64,000 nucleotides of DNA from Mesorhizobium loti. Lineage in GTDB: Bacteria; Pseudomonadota; Alphaproteobacteria; Rhizobiales; Rhizobiaceae. Both the position numbers and the translations under genes were made by a program. The stretch lies in NCBI GenBank assembly GCA_002356515.1, contig AP017605.1, positions 2,914,001 to 2,978,000 of the forward strand, read 5' to 3'. Numbering within the stretch: the stretch's first letter is position 1; each line of letters starts with the position of its first letter. The notes under the pieces are model-generated. The model did no database searches, was not told the origin of the DNA, and worked only from the letters and a program-made list of their open reading frames with translations. Positions 37,019 through 45,632 of the stretch are shown in pieces.

Positions 37019-37083
37019 TTGCCCAAAAGCGCTGGGCAAACATCATCGGTGGATAGGCGCGATCTTCCCTTGGCAAAGTAAGG

Positions 37084-37114
37084 GCCCGGCTGGAAGGGCC
37101 AGGCCGGGCTTTCT
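37084..37114 (+). terminator. Probable terminator after the small basic protein gene
   Basis: GCCCGGC pairs with GCCGGGC, extended by TGG/CCA with one bulge, followed by TTTCT. It lies 66 bp after the stop at 37018. Confidence 0.6.
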
Positions 37115-37164
37115 GTGGCGGCTGATGTCGAATCGGCCACCACGACGGGAGGTGGCCTCAAAAA

Positions 37165-37467
37165 TCAGGCGGCGTAGCCGCCATAGCCACGCGCGACGGC
37201 GCGCGCCACGATGACCGGCTCGATCTCGGGCCAGAGGATGCCGGCGGCTTGCGCGAATTCGACGAGCGCATGGCGCGCCTCATCCCGGGTGATGCAACCT
37301 TCCAGCGCAAGGCCACACGCCTGGACGGCATGGCGATGGAGCGGACCACGGCGCGAGGTCGTCCAATTGGTCAGGAAATCGTGCATTTCGGCCAACGAGG
37401 CAATCTCGCGCTTGAAACCGAGGCCGACGGTGAGCGCCACCGGCGAATGAAACAGCTTGTCGTACAT
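37165..37467 (-). CDS. DUF982 family protein
   Basis: A 100-residue DUF982 protein. FKREIASLAEMHDFLTNW, HRHAVQACGLALEGCITRDEARHALVEFAQAAGI are the family pattern. DUF982 proteins are small, of unknown function, and common on rhizobial plasmids and islands. The start MYDKLFHSP follows AGGAG by 8 bases. The longer frame upstream is not supported. Confidence 0.8.
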   Translation of the reverse strand: MYDKLFHSPVALTVGLGFKREIASLAEMHDFLTNWTTSRRGPLHRHAVQACGLALEGCITRDEARHALVEFAQAAGILWPEIEPVIVARAVARGYGGYAA

Positions 37468-37914
37468 GAAACGGCTCCTGATTATCGCAGCGCCAGGAGA
37501 AATATCCGGGCTGGTCCACGGACGGGACGCCGTGAAACGCGCGGCAGGGCGGGAGGTTCCAGATGCGCTTTTATTCCTCCGCGACGATGGCTCGTGGGAC
37601 GACATCAGATGCCCGGTCCGCCAGCCTTGGCTGCTGCTGGCACGATCATCAATGCATGGCCTACAGGCGGGGACGCTTCGTCCGTGTAAGAGAGCGGTCG
37701 GCAAGGAAACGCGCGTTCACGCGGCGCGCGGAGGCCGGTCCGGGGCCGCGCATATAGTGAAGCTCTGGTCGGTAGCGCGGTGCAACGAATTCGCGAAAGG
37801 CTGATGCAAACCGATTGATTACAGCCAGACGTCCTGTGACCCAATCTCTGCAAGATGCCGCTGCATGAGGCTGTTCAATTCCGATCCATAGTCTCGTCGC
37901 CATCGAGGTGGTTC
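37468..37914. other. Stretch without a supported gene
   Basis: Several overlapping open frames exist here, but none has a good ribosome site, a domain or compositional support. No hairpin followed by a T-run was seen. Confidence 0.5.
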
Positions 37915-38130
37915 CTATGATCTTGTGATGGCCGGCGGACATGATCGCACGGTCCGCGACACTGACGCCGCCGCCGATAAGGTCTCGGCTGGTGGAGCGC
38001 TTGAGCAAAAGACCGAATTGTTTTGAGCCGCAGTCAAAAACCCCCACGAGGGCGGCATGGGGGCGACCACCCCCAGGGCGATGGCCAAGAACACTGCCAG
38101 AAGCCCGAACAGAAGCTTACGCGACATCAT
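37915..38130 (-). CDS. Small membrane or exported hypothetical protein
   Basis: A 71-residue ORF beginning MSRKLLFGLLAVFLAIALG, a single hydrophobic N-terminal segment that may be a signal or anchor. Two ATGs stand side by side (38133, 38130); GAGG lies about 8 bases upstream. The rest is small, Ser/Ala-rich and has no recognised motif. Coding is likely only because of the ribosome site and hydrophobic start. Confidence 0.4.
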   Translation of the reverse strand: MMSRKLLFGLLAVFLAIALGVVAPMPPSWGFLTAAQNNSVFCSSAPPAETLSAAASVSRTVRSCPPAITRS

Positions 38131-38329
38131 TGTCCCAACCTCACACGCCGGTGTCGATATGAAACAGCGTCTTTGCGCCCGGCATTGCCTGAAGCTGTAG
38201 AAGCAAGAACCGTGCCACGCGTGCCTCGCATGCTTCATGGAGAGATAGACGTGTCGGCTCTCTTTGAAGAAAACAGGTCAGGCCTTGGCTCGATAACCGT
38301 CGCAACGGTTTCGAGTTCTGGAGGCGGTG

Positions 38330-38356
38330 CCGAAACTGTTCCGAAAACTTCCGAAA
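38330..38356 (+). promoter_or_regulatory. Three direct repeats CCGAAA upstream of the winged-helix gene
   Basis: CCGAAAC, CCGAAAA and CCGAAAC begin at 38330, 38341 and 38351, about one helical turn apart and 17 bp before the ATG at 38373. OmpR-type winged helices bind such tandem direct repeats, so this may be an autoregulatory site. Confidence 0.4.
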
Positions 38357-38372
38357 CGTCTAGTATGCCCAC

Positions 38373-39875
38373 ATGCAGGGCACCCGCATCGCTTTTGGTC
38401 CGTTCCTACTCGATCCCGACACCGGGACGCTCCTTAAGGAGCAGATCCCGATCGCTGTCGGGCATCGTGGGCTGACGCTGCTTGCTGCGCTTACGGCCCG
38501 GCCCGGTGAGATCCTGACCAAGGCCGAGCTGATGGACGCTGCCTGGCCGGACACTGCCGTTGAGGAAGGCAACCTTACCGTCCAAATCGCGGCACTAAGA
38601 AAGGCACTCGGTCCGGCTGATAAAGGCGGCGAGTGGATCGCCACGGTGCCCCGCGTCGGCTACCGCTTCACCGGGACTGTCGAGCCGGTGGCGAGCGCAT
38701 CCCGCAGACTGATACCACCCGCCGGCAAGCCGTCGATTGCGGTGCTGCCTTTTGCCAACTTGAGTGGCGATCAGGACCAGCAGTATCTCAGCGACGGCAT
38801 AACCGAGGACATAATTACGGAGCTGGCCAGGTTCCGCTCCCTCCTCGTCATCGCGCGCAATTCATCTTTTCAGTTTCGCCATCCGGCATTGGACATTGCC
38901 GAAGTCCATCGCAAACTCGGCGTTCGCTACCTTGTCGAAGGCAGCATACGAAAGCTTGGAGATCGCATTCGCATCACGACACAGTTGATTGACGCCGCCA
39001 CCGGCACCCACCTGTGGGCACAACGGTACGACCGGGCCCTCGACGACATCTTCGCATTGCAAGACGAGGTTGCGGCTCTTATCGCCTCGATGGTCGAAGG
39101 CCAGGCGGAGGCCGATTCGGCGAGCCGCACCAGACGCAAGCCTCCGGCCGATTGGGATGCATACGACTACTACCTGCAGGGGCGCGCACACTTCTACCGG
39201 TATGAACTGGACAAGTCCGAGCCGCTATTCGTCCGGAGCGTCGAGCTCGATTCGACGTTCGCTCAAGGCCACGCCTTCCTCGCACAGGCCCTCGTCGGCA
39301 GATTTTGGTACGACAACGATCCGCGGACGCTACAGAAGGCCTGGGACTCGGCACGAACGGCACTCGCTCTCGACAGGAGCGATGGTGTCTGTCACCAGAG
39401 CATGGGGTTAGTGCTTACGCACATGCGCCAGCACAGCGATGCGGGAGCGCATTTCGAGCGAGCGCGCTCGTTGAACCCGCTAGACGTGAACATAGCGGGT
39501 GATTACGCAAGCTGGCTCAACTACGGCGGACAGGCCGAGACGGCGCTGAACGTGCTCGAAACCGCGCTCCTGCGCGACCCGTTGCCTCCGATATGGTTCT
39601 GGGAGGTGAAGGGCAGCTCCCTCTTCCTGCTTGGGAGGTACTCGGAAGCCGTCCGTTCGTATCAGATGGCCGGCGACCATTTCTTCATTCATGCCTTCCT
39701 CGCAGCGGCGTACGCGCATTTGGGCGAGGCGCAGAAGGCGTGCGCTGAAGTCGAGGAAGCACTGACAAGGAAACACGACCTGACTGTCCGGCTGATTTCA
39801 GGTCTACCGTTCGCCGACCAAGTCGCCCTCGAGCTTTTCACGTCAGGCTTCAGAAAGGCTGGCTTTCCCGCGTGA
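38373..39875 (+). CDS. Winged-helix regulator with TolB-like and TPR domains
   Basis: A 500-residue protein. Residues 5-105 form an OmpR/CadC-type winged helix (FGPFLLDPDTGTLL, GEILTKAELMDAAWPDTAVEEGNLTVQIAALRKALG). A TolB-N-like domain follows (PSIAVLPFANLSGDQDQQYLSDG) to about 240, then TPR-like repeats to the end. This layout is that of CadC-like or cyclase-like regulators in rhizobia; the catalytic cyclase domain is absent. No membrane helix is evident, so it may act in the cytoplasm. No clear SD precedes the ATG. Target genes unknown. Confidence 0.87.
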   Translation: MQGTRIAFGPFLLDPDTGTLLKEQIPIAVGHRGLTLLAALTARPGEILTKAELMDAAWPDTAVEEGNLTVQIAALRKALGPADKGGEWIATVPRVGYRFTGTVEPVASASRRLIPPAGKPSIAVLPFANLSGDQDQQYLSDGITEDIITELARFRSLLVIARNSSFQFRHPALDIAEVHRKLGVRYLVEGSIRKLGDRIRITTQLIDAATGTHLWAQRYDRALDDIFALQDEVAALIASMVEGQAEADSASRTRRKPPADWDAYDYYLQGRAHFYRYELDKSEPLFVRSVELDSTFAQGHAFLAQALVGRFWYDNDPRTLQKAWDSARTALALDRSDGVCHQSMGLVLTHMRQHSDAGAHFERARSLNPLDVNIAGDYASWLNYGGQAETALNVLETALLRDPLPPIWFWEVKGSSLFLLGRYSEAVRSYQMAGDHFFIHAFLAAAYAHLGEAQKACAEVEEALTRKHDLTVRLISGLPFADQVALELFTSGFRKAGFPA

Positions 39876-39945
39876 AACTGGTTTCCCCCAGGAGAAGACA
39901 GTATAGCAAGAATTCGGCGTCCTTTATTGACTGAAAGGACACGAA

Positions 39946-40881
39946 GTGGTGAACACCGACCTCGTATTTGGCCATCCCTTGAAATTTGTCTTCATGGATT
40001 GGAGTGGCGAAGACGCTCACGAACAGCTATCGACGAGACTGATGAACGAATTTCAGCCGTGGAAAATTTCGGGGTTTTGCCCCATTTGCCAGAAGAACAC
40101 AGAGTTCCTGGCGAAGGGCGCCTGGCTTCGCGAGGAACTGCTCTGTACATCGTGCCCTAAAGGGTCAATCCCCAGGGAGCGGGCACTGGCGCTGATCCTC
40201 AATGAGCTGAGACCCGACTGGCGCGACTTGCACATCCATGAGTCATCGCCCGAAGTCAGGGGTATATCTCCGGTGATGAAGCGGGAGGCGCGACACTACA
40301 TCGCCTCGCAATACTTCCCGGACCAGCCATTCGGGTCAATGCACAAGGGAGTTCGCAACGAAAATCTCGAAAGCCTGACTTTTGATGATTGCTGCTTTGA
40401 TATCACTGTGACGCTCGACGTGATGGAGCACGTATATCATCCGGACAAGGTCATTTCGGAGATTTTCAGAACGATAAAACCCGGCGGAATTTACATCTGT
40501 ACTTTTCCGGTCCGAAAATCTCAAACCAACGCATGGGAGCGCAGGTTCGTTCAGAATGCGGATGGGACGAGAGAGCATTTGAAAGAGCCGGAAATCCATG
40601 GAAATCCGGTCAGCAGCGACGGTTCCATCGTGACTGTCGATTACGGTTACGATCTCCATCTGGCCATCGCGGAATGGGCACCATTTGACGTTCGCGTGTA
40701 TCGCTTCGCTGATCGCACGCACGGTATCCTTGGCGAATACACAGACCTGATTGTCTGCACCAAGCCGGCTTCAGCCGCCGGAGACAGGACAGCCGTCGAA
40801 CCGACACCGCCAGCAACGGGGCTTGGTCGCTGGCTTGCTCTTCCTCGCTTCATCAAACGGGCTCGCTCACGTGGTCGCTGA
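39946..40881 (+). CDS. Orphan SAM-dependent methyltransferase with Cys-pair domain
   Basis: A 311-residue protein. An N-terminal part has CPICQKNTEF and a later CTSCPKG, two Cys pairs that may bind zinc, followed by a class I methyltransferase region (SLTFDDCCFDITVTLDVMEHVYHPDKVISEIFRTIKPGG). It resembles methyltransferases next to glycosyltransferases, but no such neighbour is near. Start is GTG at 39946. Base composition is visibly less GC-rich than the chromosomal part, so transfer is likely. Confidence 0.78.
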   Translation: MVNTDLVFGHPLKFVFMDWSGEDAHEQLSTRLMNEFQPWKISGFCPICQKNTEFLAKGAWLREELLCTSCPKGSIPRERALALILNELRPDWRDLHIHESSPEVRGISPVMKREARHYIASQYFPDQPFGSMHKGVRNENLESLTFDDCCFDITVTLDVMEHVYHPDKVISEIFRTIKPGGIYICTFPVRKSQTNAWERRFVQNADGTREHLKEPEIHGNPVSSDGSIVTVDYGYDLHLAIAEWAPFDVRVYRFADRTHGILGEYTDLIVCTKPASAAGDRTAVEPTPPATGLGRWLALPRFIKRARSRGR

Positions 40882-41113
40882 TGAACCGGCCCGGCCTGAG
40901 ATTACCCCGAGAGCCTCCTGGCGTCGCCTCGTCAAGGTTCGCGTGGGAAAATACGAAGTGATTTCAATAATTTAGATGGAACTGGCGGAGAGAGCGCCCG
41001 CCTTGTCGCAATAGCGTATCGTTCCAATCGATGCGGAATGCCATTTAAATTCAGCAATATAAGCTTCTCCAGTGTTTTATGCCGCTGCATGTAACCCTAC
41101 TGTGTTGCATGCT

Positions 41114-41125
41114 TTTTGGTGGGCC
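41114..41125. repeat. Candidate attachment-site repeat (left)
   Basis: TTTTGGTGGGCC stands 24 bp before the integrase start and recurs at 60694-60705, where it continues as CGGAGGG and so reads like the complement of a tRNA 3' end (CCCTCCGGGCCCACCA). If the two copies are att sites they bound about 19.6 kb. A 12-bp match alone is weak evidence. Confidence 0.3.
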
Positions 41126-41149
41126 TAATGATGGGTCCGGGAGATCAGA

Positions 41150-42433
41150 TTGCCGCGCAAAGCCAAAGAGCTTGGGCCGTTGGAGGTCAAGCGACTTTCG
41201 AAGCCGGGATTACACGCGATCGGCGGCGTGGCATGTCTGGCATTGCAGGTCAAGGATACCGGCGCACGCTCCTGGTTACTGCGAATCTCTATCGGGCAGC
41301 GCCGACGCGAAATTGGACTTGGTGGGTATCCGGATGTCACGCTCGCCCAGGCCCGTGAGAAAGCGCGGGAGATGCGTGCGGCAGTTGATCGCGGCATCGA
41401 CCCTGCCGAAGAGAGGCGGGCAGCTAGGAGTGCCTTGGCATCCGCAGTCGCTAGTGAAATTACCTTCGATGAAGCGGCGCGGCGTTGGCATAAGTCGAAG
41501 CGCCGAGAATACCGGAACGAAAAACACGCTGCGCAAGTTCTGACAACGATCCTGACCTACGCGTCTCCGGCATTGGGTACTTTGCCGGTGGGGTTGATCT
41601 CACTTGCGCACATTGTTCAAGTTCTCGAACCCATCTGGGCCGACAAGACTGAGACAGCTACCAGGCTTCGCGGTCGAATTGAGAACGTCTTATCCTGGGC
41701 CACAGTGTCGGGTTTTCGATCCGGAGAAAATCCTGCCCGGTGGAAGGGGAACCTCGATGCAATCCTTCCAAAGCCGAAAAAGCTGAGGCCGGTATCGCAC
41801 CATTCAGCCTTGCCATTTGATCGAGTTGCAGAGTTTCTTGTTGCTTTAAAGCGGATCGAGGGGATGGGGGCCAAGGCCCTCGAATTTGCTATTTTGACAG
41901 CCGCTCGATCAGGCGAGGTCCGCGAAGCAAGGTGGACCGAATTTGACATGCAGAAATCCGTTTGGACAGTCCCGGCCGATCGAATGAAGGCTGGTAGGGA
42001 ACACAGCGTCCCTCTCTCACGGCAAGCGATGCTTGTTCTCAACGACATTCCAAAGTTCTTACATTCGGAGCTTGTTTTCACGGCGCCGCGCGGTGGCTCA
42101 CTCTCGGACATGACGTTGTCAGCGGTGATGAGGCGGATGGGGGTTGCTGCTGTTCCGCACGGCTTCCGGTCTACGTTTCGCGATTGGGTGGCCGAACGCA
42201 CTGCATATCCAAGTGATGTAGCTGAGATGGCGCTGGCACACAGCATCCGCAACAAGGTTGAGGCTGCCTATCGGCGCGGTGATCTTTTTGAAAAGCGTCG
42301 GCAGCTCATGCAGGATTGGGCGATCACCAGATATGTACGGATCACTTCCATCACGATCAGCAGTCCCAGTGCCCACGAGATGAATCCAGTCAATGCAAAC
42401 GCAGTCGCCGACATATGCCGTCCCCGTTGCTAA
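41150..42433 (+). CDS. Tyrosine recombinase, P4-type integrase
   Basis: A 427-residue integrase. An N-terminal arm-binding DUF4102-like domain (LSKPGLHAIGG...WLLRISIGQRRREIGLGGYPDVTLAQAREKA) is followed by the core domain. The catalytic set is seen as AARSGEVREARW (Arg), HGFRSTFRDW (His, Arg), ALAHSIRNKVEAAYRRGD (His and Tyr). It starts with TTG at 41150 behind GGGAG. The last 35 residues (after MQDWAITRY) do not look like the usual end, so the C-terminus may be altered. It likely integrated the island to its right. Confidence 0.9.
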   Translation: MPRKAKELGPLEVKRLSKPGLHAIGGVACLALQVKDTGARSWLLRISIGQRRREIGLGGYPDVTLAQAREKAREMRAAVDRGIDPAEERRAARSALASAVASEITFDEAARRWHKSKRREYRNEKHAAQVLTTILTYASPALGTLPVGLISLAHIVQVLEPIWADKTETATRLRGRIENVLSWATVSGFRSGENPARWKGNLDAILPKPKKLRPVSHHSALPFDRVAEFLVALKRIEGMGAKALEFAILTAARSGEVREARWTEFDMQKSVWTVPADRMKAGREHSVPLSRQAMLVLNDIPKFLHSELVFTAPRGGSLSDMTLSAVMRRMGVAAVPHGFRSTFRDWVAERTAYPSDVAEMALAHSIRNKVEAAYRRGDLFEKRRQLMQDWAITRYVRITSITISSPSAHEMNPVNANAVADICRPRC

Positions 42434-42673
42434 CAGTCTCGGTCGTCGTAACCAATCACCTAGTCTACCGCTATGCGTTGGTGGAGGCCAATGGCACACC
42501 AGTGGCGCATTGCTGGCAGGCGGCCTTGGGGTCGGTTGCCGACAATCCGCTTTTGAATCGAACTAGGTAGAAAGCGGTCGTCCGGCGTTCGCCCGCACGT
42601 GAAGACGCTGTGACTGAAGGGCCGCAGGAGGAGAACTATATCCAGTTGGAACCATGGTCAGACTCTTGTTGCG

Positions 42674-42943
42674 CTACGCGGCACAAACGGCGCGCACATG
42701 CTGTGTCTCAAGACAGATCGCCGGCAGGCCAAGTTTCTTGAGGGCGGTAGCGTGGTGCGCTCTCTGCTTCACGGCATTAAAAAGCTCGGTGAGGCTCAAA
42801 TAGCGCTCGTCATCGGGACGCGAGAACCATTCCGAGGAAACTCGTCCGATCCGCTCGCCGAGCGAGATATCCACACGAAAGCAGCTGGAAGCCGCCTGTT
42901 GCTGGTTATTGCTCTGGCTGGCGATGATGGTGGTCATGTTCAT
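42674..42943 (-). pseudogene. Truncated DUF932-like plasmid/phage protein, N-terminal fragment
   Basis: An 89-residue ORF starting MNMTTIIASQSNN and continuing FRVDISLGERIGRVSSEWFSRPDDERYLSLTEL. This is the N-terminus I know from DUF932/DUF945-type proteins of rhizobial plasmids and ICEs, which are normally much longer. After about residue 60 the sequence drifts and stops, so the gene is a truncated remnant. It supports a plasmid or ICE origin of this region. The upstream leader holds a perfect hairpin (42968-42992). Confidence 0.55.
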
Positions 42944-43350
42944 TGTGTTCAATCCTTCTTCCGTCAAATGCCGAAGGCATGTCCTTCGGCATGCCTTCCG
43001 GGACGCGTGAGCGCGCGGGAGTGATGGGGCCAATGCCGGCGCGCGGAGCGGGCTGCACGGTCGAGCGAAGCGGATGGAAATTGATGGCCACTGTGCTGCA
43101 GTCGGCCGCTTTGCGAGCCTGCGGCCTGCTCTGCACAGGCGGCAATGGCGGGGAAGTGAGGGGAAGTTCCTCGCTTCCCAACGGACCGACAAGGGTATCC
43201 GCAGTCGATGAGAACGATAAAAGCGAAGCTTACTCTTATAATGTTGTGCAAGAGACGTGGATTTTACAAATAAATGTACTATTTGCCTCGTTGGCGGGAC
43301 GGGGAAATCAACCGTCGCTCAATTCGTCCGATACAATAAGAGGAAATTAT
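42944..43350. other. Intergenic region with hairpin and MucR promoter
   Basis: ATGCCGAAGG-CATGT-CCTTCGGCAT (42968-42992) is a perfect 10-bp stem in the leader of the truncated DUF932-like gene. TATAAT at 43237-43242 lies in an AT-rich stretch in front of the MucR-like gene. MucR/Ros proteins bind AT-rich sites and often repress themselves. No gene is supported here. Confidence 0.5.
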
Positions 43351-43881
43351 ATGACCACTGCTCTCGAACAAGACGGCCAACTGGATACCGTGTCGATCGC
43401 GGCGGACATCGTCGCCGCCTATGTGTCGAACAATCCATTGCCGGTTGGCGAGTTGCCGAAGCTGATCGGCGATATCCATGCCGCTCTGAAAGGCATCGGC
43501 ACGCCGGCGATAGAACCTGTGATCAAGCAGGAACCGGCAGTATCGATCAGGAAATCGGTGACGCCGGATTTCATCATCTGTCTGGAAGACGGAAAAAAAT
43601 TCAAATCGCTCAAGCGGCATCTTCAGCACTTTAACCTGACCCCCGACCAATATCGGCAGAAGTGGAACCTGCCGGCCGACTATCCGATGGTGGCGCCGAA
43701 CTATGCGGCGACCCGATCAGCCTTGGCGAAATCAATTGGACTCGGGCGCAAAGCGCCGGCGGCCACATCCGCCGTTGCAGAAAAGCGGAAACCCGTCGTA
43801 CGAGCGGCGGCAGCGAAAACGACTGCGACTGCCATCAAGTCGCCGGTGAAGAAGGCGCGCAAGTCGCCGGCCAAAGCCTAG
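43351..43881 (+). CDS. MucR/Ros family transcriptional regulator, one zinc Cys missing
   Basis: A 176-residue MucR/Ros-type protein. The core RKSVTPDFIICLEDGKKFKSLKRHL and LTPDQYRQKWNLPADYPMVAPNYA is unmistakable. Canonical Ros has CLEC; here it is CLED, so the second zinc-binding Cys is replaced by Asp, as in some Mesorhizobium Ros homologues. The C-terminus is a long basic Ala/Lys tail of about 60 residues (KKARKSPAKA), unusual for the family. The start MTTALEQ follows AGAGGAAAT. It probably binds AT-rich DNA and silences the acquired region. Confidence 0.92.
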   Translation: MTTALEQDGQLDTVSIAADIVAAYVSNNPLPVGELPKLIGDIHAALKGIGTPAIEPVIKQEPAVSIRKSVTPDFIICLEDGKKFKSLKRHLQHFNLTPDQYRQKWNLPADYPMVAPNYAATRSALAKSIGLGRKAPAATSAVAEKRKPVVRAAAAKTTATAIKSPVKKARKSPAKA

Positions 43882-43929
43882 CCTGCTGTGTCTGACACAG
43901 GCCTAGGCTGAGCCTGACCTGAACATGGC

Positions 43930-43962
43930 GAAGCCCGCCTTGCGGCGGGGCTTCGTGTTTTG
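43930..43962 (+). terminator. Probable terminator after the MucR-like gene
   Basis: GAAGCCCGCC-TTGC-GGCGGGGCTTC forms a stem with one bulged G, followed by GTGTTTTGT. It lies 48 bp after the MucR stop and just before the end of the convergent DUF736 pseudogene. Confidence 0.65.
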
Positions 43963-43967
43963 TCGAG

Positions 43968-44278
43968 TCACTCTGCGGTGCGGCGTGACCAGATGAGCGA
44001 GAACTCGCCCTCGGCGTCGGTCTCGACCAGGCTCGCATAGATCGGAGCGGGGAAGCTGGGATCGTCGAGCTTGACGGAGTGGTAGTCGCGGCCCTCGCGC
44101 GAGGTCTTCTTCCATGCCGCCCGGAATTCGGTGGCGCCGGCGAAGATTCGGAAGTCAGGACCTTTTCATTTTCGCCGTCGGCCGGGGAGAACGTGACCGT
44201 CTTGACGTTGAGGTTGAGGGTCTTGACCGAGCCGGAGGAGCCGTTCGCGGTGCGGGAGAATGTGCCGATCGTAGCCAT
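43968..44278 (-). pseudogene. DUF736 protein, frameshifted
   Basis: The first part reads MATIGTFSRTANGSSGSVKT and on to ADGENEK, the second, in the next frame, [20 protein letters not shown] and [20 protein letters not shown], ending [11 protein letters not shown]. Together they make one complete DUF736 protein, a family typical of rhizobial plasmids and ICEs. The break lies at about 44159-44164, where one G is missing in AAAAGG(G)TCC. It is either a true frameshift or a sequencing error. Confidence 0.85.
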
Positions 44279-44561
44279 TGTGGTGTTCCTGCTGTTTTCT
44301 CGGGCCGCGCCCATTGCGGCCTCGATGGTGGTCGTGAGACCGGAGACGATCGTTCTGCATCCCGAAGGGGCTGAAACGAAGTGAAAGACGGCGGCGCGAG
44401 CCTTCTTGGACCGCGAGGAATGGACGCGTAGCGACCAGGGGAAGAAAACGCAGCGACGTCGATGTGGGAAGACGATCGATTTGCCTAATCTTTGGGCTGA
44501 ATCGTCATCGCGTTCGGGGCGGCTCCGAAGGCAACCAATTGATTGCTGAGGGCAGCGGCTC

Positions 44562-45533
44562 CTATTCGGCTTCGATTACGTTGCGGTCCATCTTGCGGCG
44601 ACGCTCGGAATAGGTCTGCATCGCCTCCTTCCGGTATCGGCCTGGTGACACTCCGGTTGAGCGACTGAATGCATTACTGAAAGCACTTTCGGACCCATAT
44701 CCGAGCGAACAGGCAATATCGGCGACGGAATGGTCCGTCTCGCTCAACTCCCGTTCGGCCAGGCGCATCCGCCAATTGAGTACATAGGTCAAAGGCGGGA
44801 CACCAACGACATCACGAAAGCGTACCGCGAACGATGTGCGCGACATTCCCGACATCTTCGCCAGTCCCTCCAGATTCCACGCATGTGATGGTTTAGCGTG
44901 GATTCCTCGTAGCGCGATCGAGATGCGTCTGTCGTCAAGCGCGGTAAGCCAACCAGATCGATCCGACTTGGTCGATTCGATGTGAAGCCGAAGAGCTTCG
45001 ACGAACAGCAACTTTGCCAAATGGGTGATCGCTGTTGTGGAACCGGCGCGCTTGCGCTGCGTCTCCTCGGCCAACTCTGTAAGGAGCCAGCGCAGCTTCG
45101 CAGCTTCTCCTCTCTGACCATTGACGTGAACCACGGGAGGGAGACTTTCTCGCAAAAAGCCGCAGCGCTGCTCGTCGACCTCCAGCAACCCTCCGATCAT
45201 CGTGAATTCGGAGCCTTCCCCGACGCGCAGGTTACCTTCTGTATCTCGCTCAAGCGGTGTGGAGGATGCGTTCGGCAGCCACTCCACAGCACTGGCCAAG
45301 ATGACTGCTGGCGCTCTATTCGTGATTACGACGTCACCCGCCTCGAATAATGCCGAGGCTGCTGAGTCGGCTTCGGTCGACAGCCAGCACGTTCCTCTCA
45401 CGACGGCGAGAAACTTTACCGCGTCCGAGCGCTTGAACTTTCGCGCCCAGTCACCCCCAGCAACAAGCGTGCCGGTGAGAACGCAGCGCGCATCGGCGAG
45501 ATCGAGGACATCAGAGAGCGGGTCTGTGCGCAT
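44562..45533 (-). CDS. AraC family regulator with Cupin_6 sensor
   Basis: A 323-residue regulator. The N-terminal half is a cupin-type sensor (DPLSDVLDLADARCVLTG, WARKFKRSDAVKFLAVVRGTCWL). The C-terminal half has two HTH motifs (WNLEGLAKMSGMSRTSFAVRFRDVVG and SVADIACSLGYGSESAFSNAFSRSTGVSPGRYR). The start MRTDPLSD is preferred over ATG 45572, since the longer form would cover the shared operator half-site. It diverges from the aldo/keto reductase. Regulators of this class often control adjacent SDR or AKR genes. Confidence 0.9.
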   Translation of the reverse strand: MRTDPLSDVLDLADARCVLTGTLVAGGDWARKFKRSDAVKFLAVVRGTCWLSTEADSAASALFEAGDVVITNRAPAVILASAVEWLPNASSTPLERDTEGNLRVGEGSEFTMIGGLLEVDEQRCGFLRESLPPVVHVNGQRGEAAKLRWLLTELAEETQRKRAGSTTAITHLAKLLFVEALRLHIESTKSDRSGWLTALDDRRISIALRGIHAKPSHAWNLEGLAKMSGMSRTSFAVRFRDVVGVPPLTYVLNWRMRLAERELSETDHSVADIACSLGYGSESAFSNAFSRSTGVSPGRYRKEAMQTYSERRRKMDRNVIEAE

Positions 45534-45567
45534 AGTTGTACCATCTCGCATAAACATCGCACGATCA

Positions 45568-45582
45568 AGCATTCATCATTCA
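45568..45582. promoter_or_regulatory. Half-site of the shared operator, araC/AKR intergenic region
   Basis: AGCATTCATCATTCA differs by only two bases from the right arm AGCATTCATCGTTCG of the three full cassettes at 46912, 49640 and 51335. It lies between the divergent AraC and AKR starts, and no left arm is seen. Confidence 0.55.
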
Positions 45583-45632
45583 GAAATGGCGACTTACCAA
45601 GACACGGCGCTCGCGAACAAAAGGAGTCCCAC

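Noticed and set aside
40983..40994. TGGCGGAGAGAG, similar to the complement of a tRNA-Ser 3' end
   Set aside because: Only 12 bases match; the next bases do not continue into a T-loop and no second copy was found. Kept out of the att interpretation.
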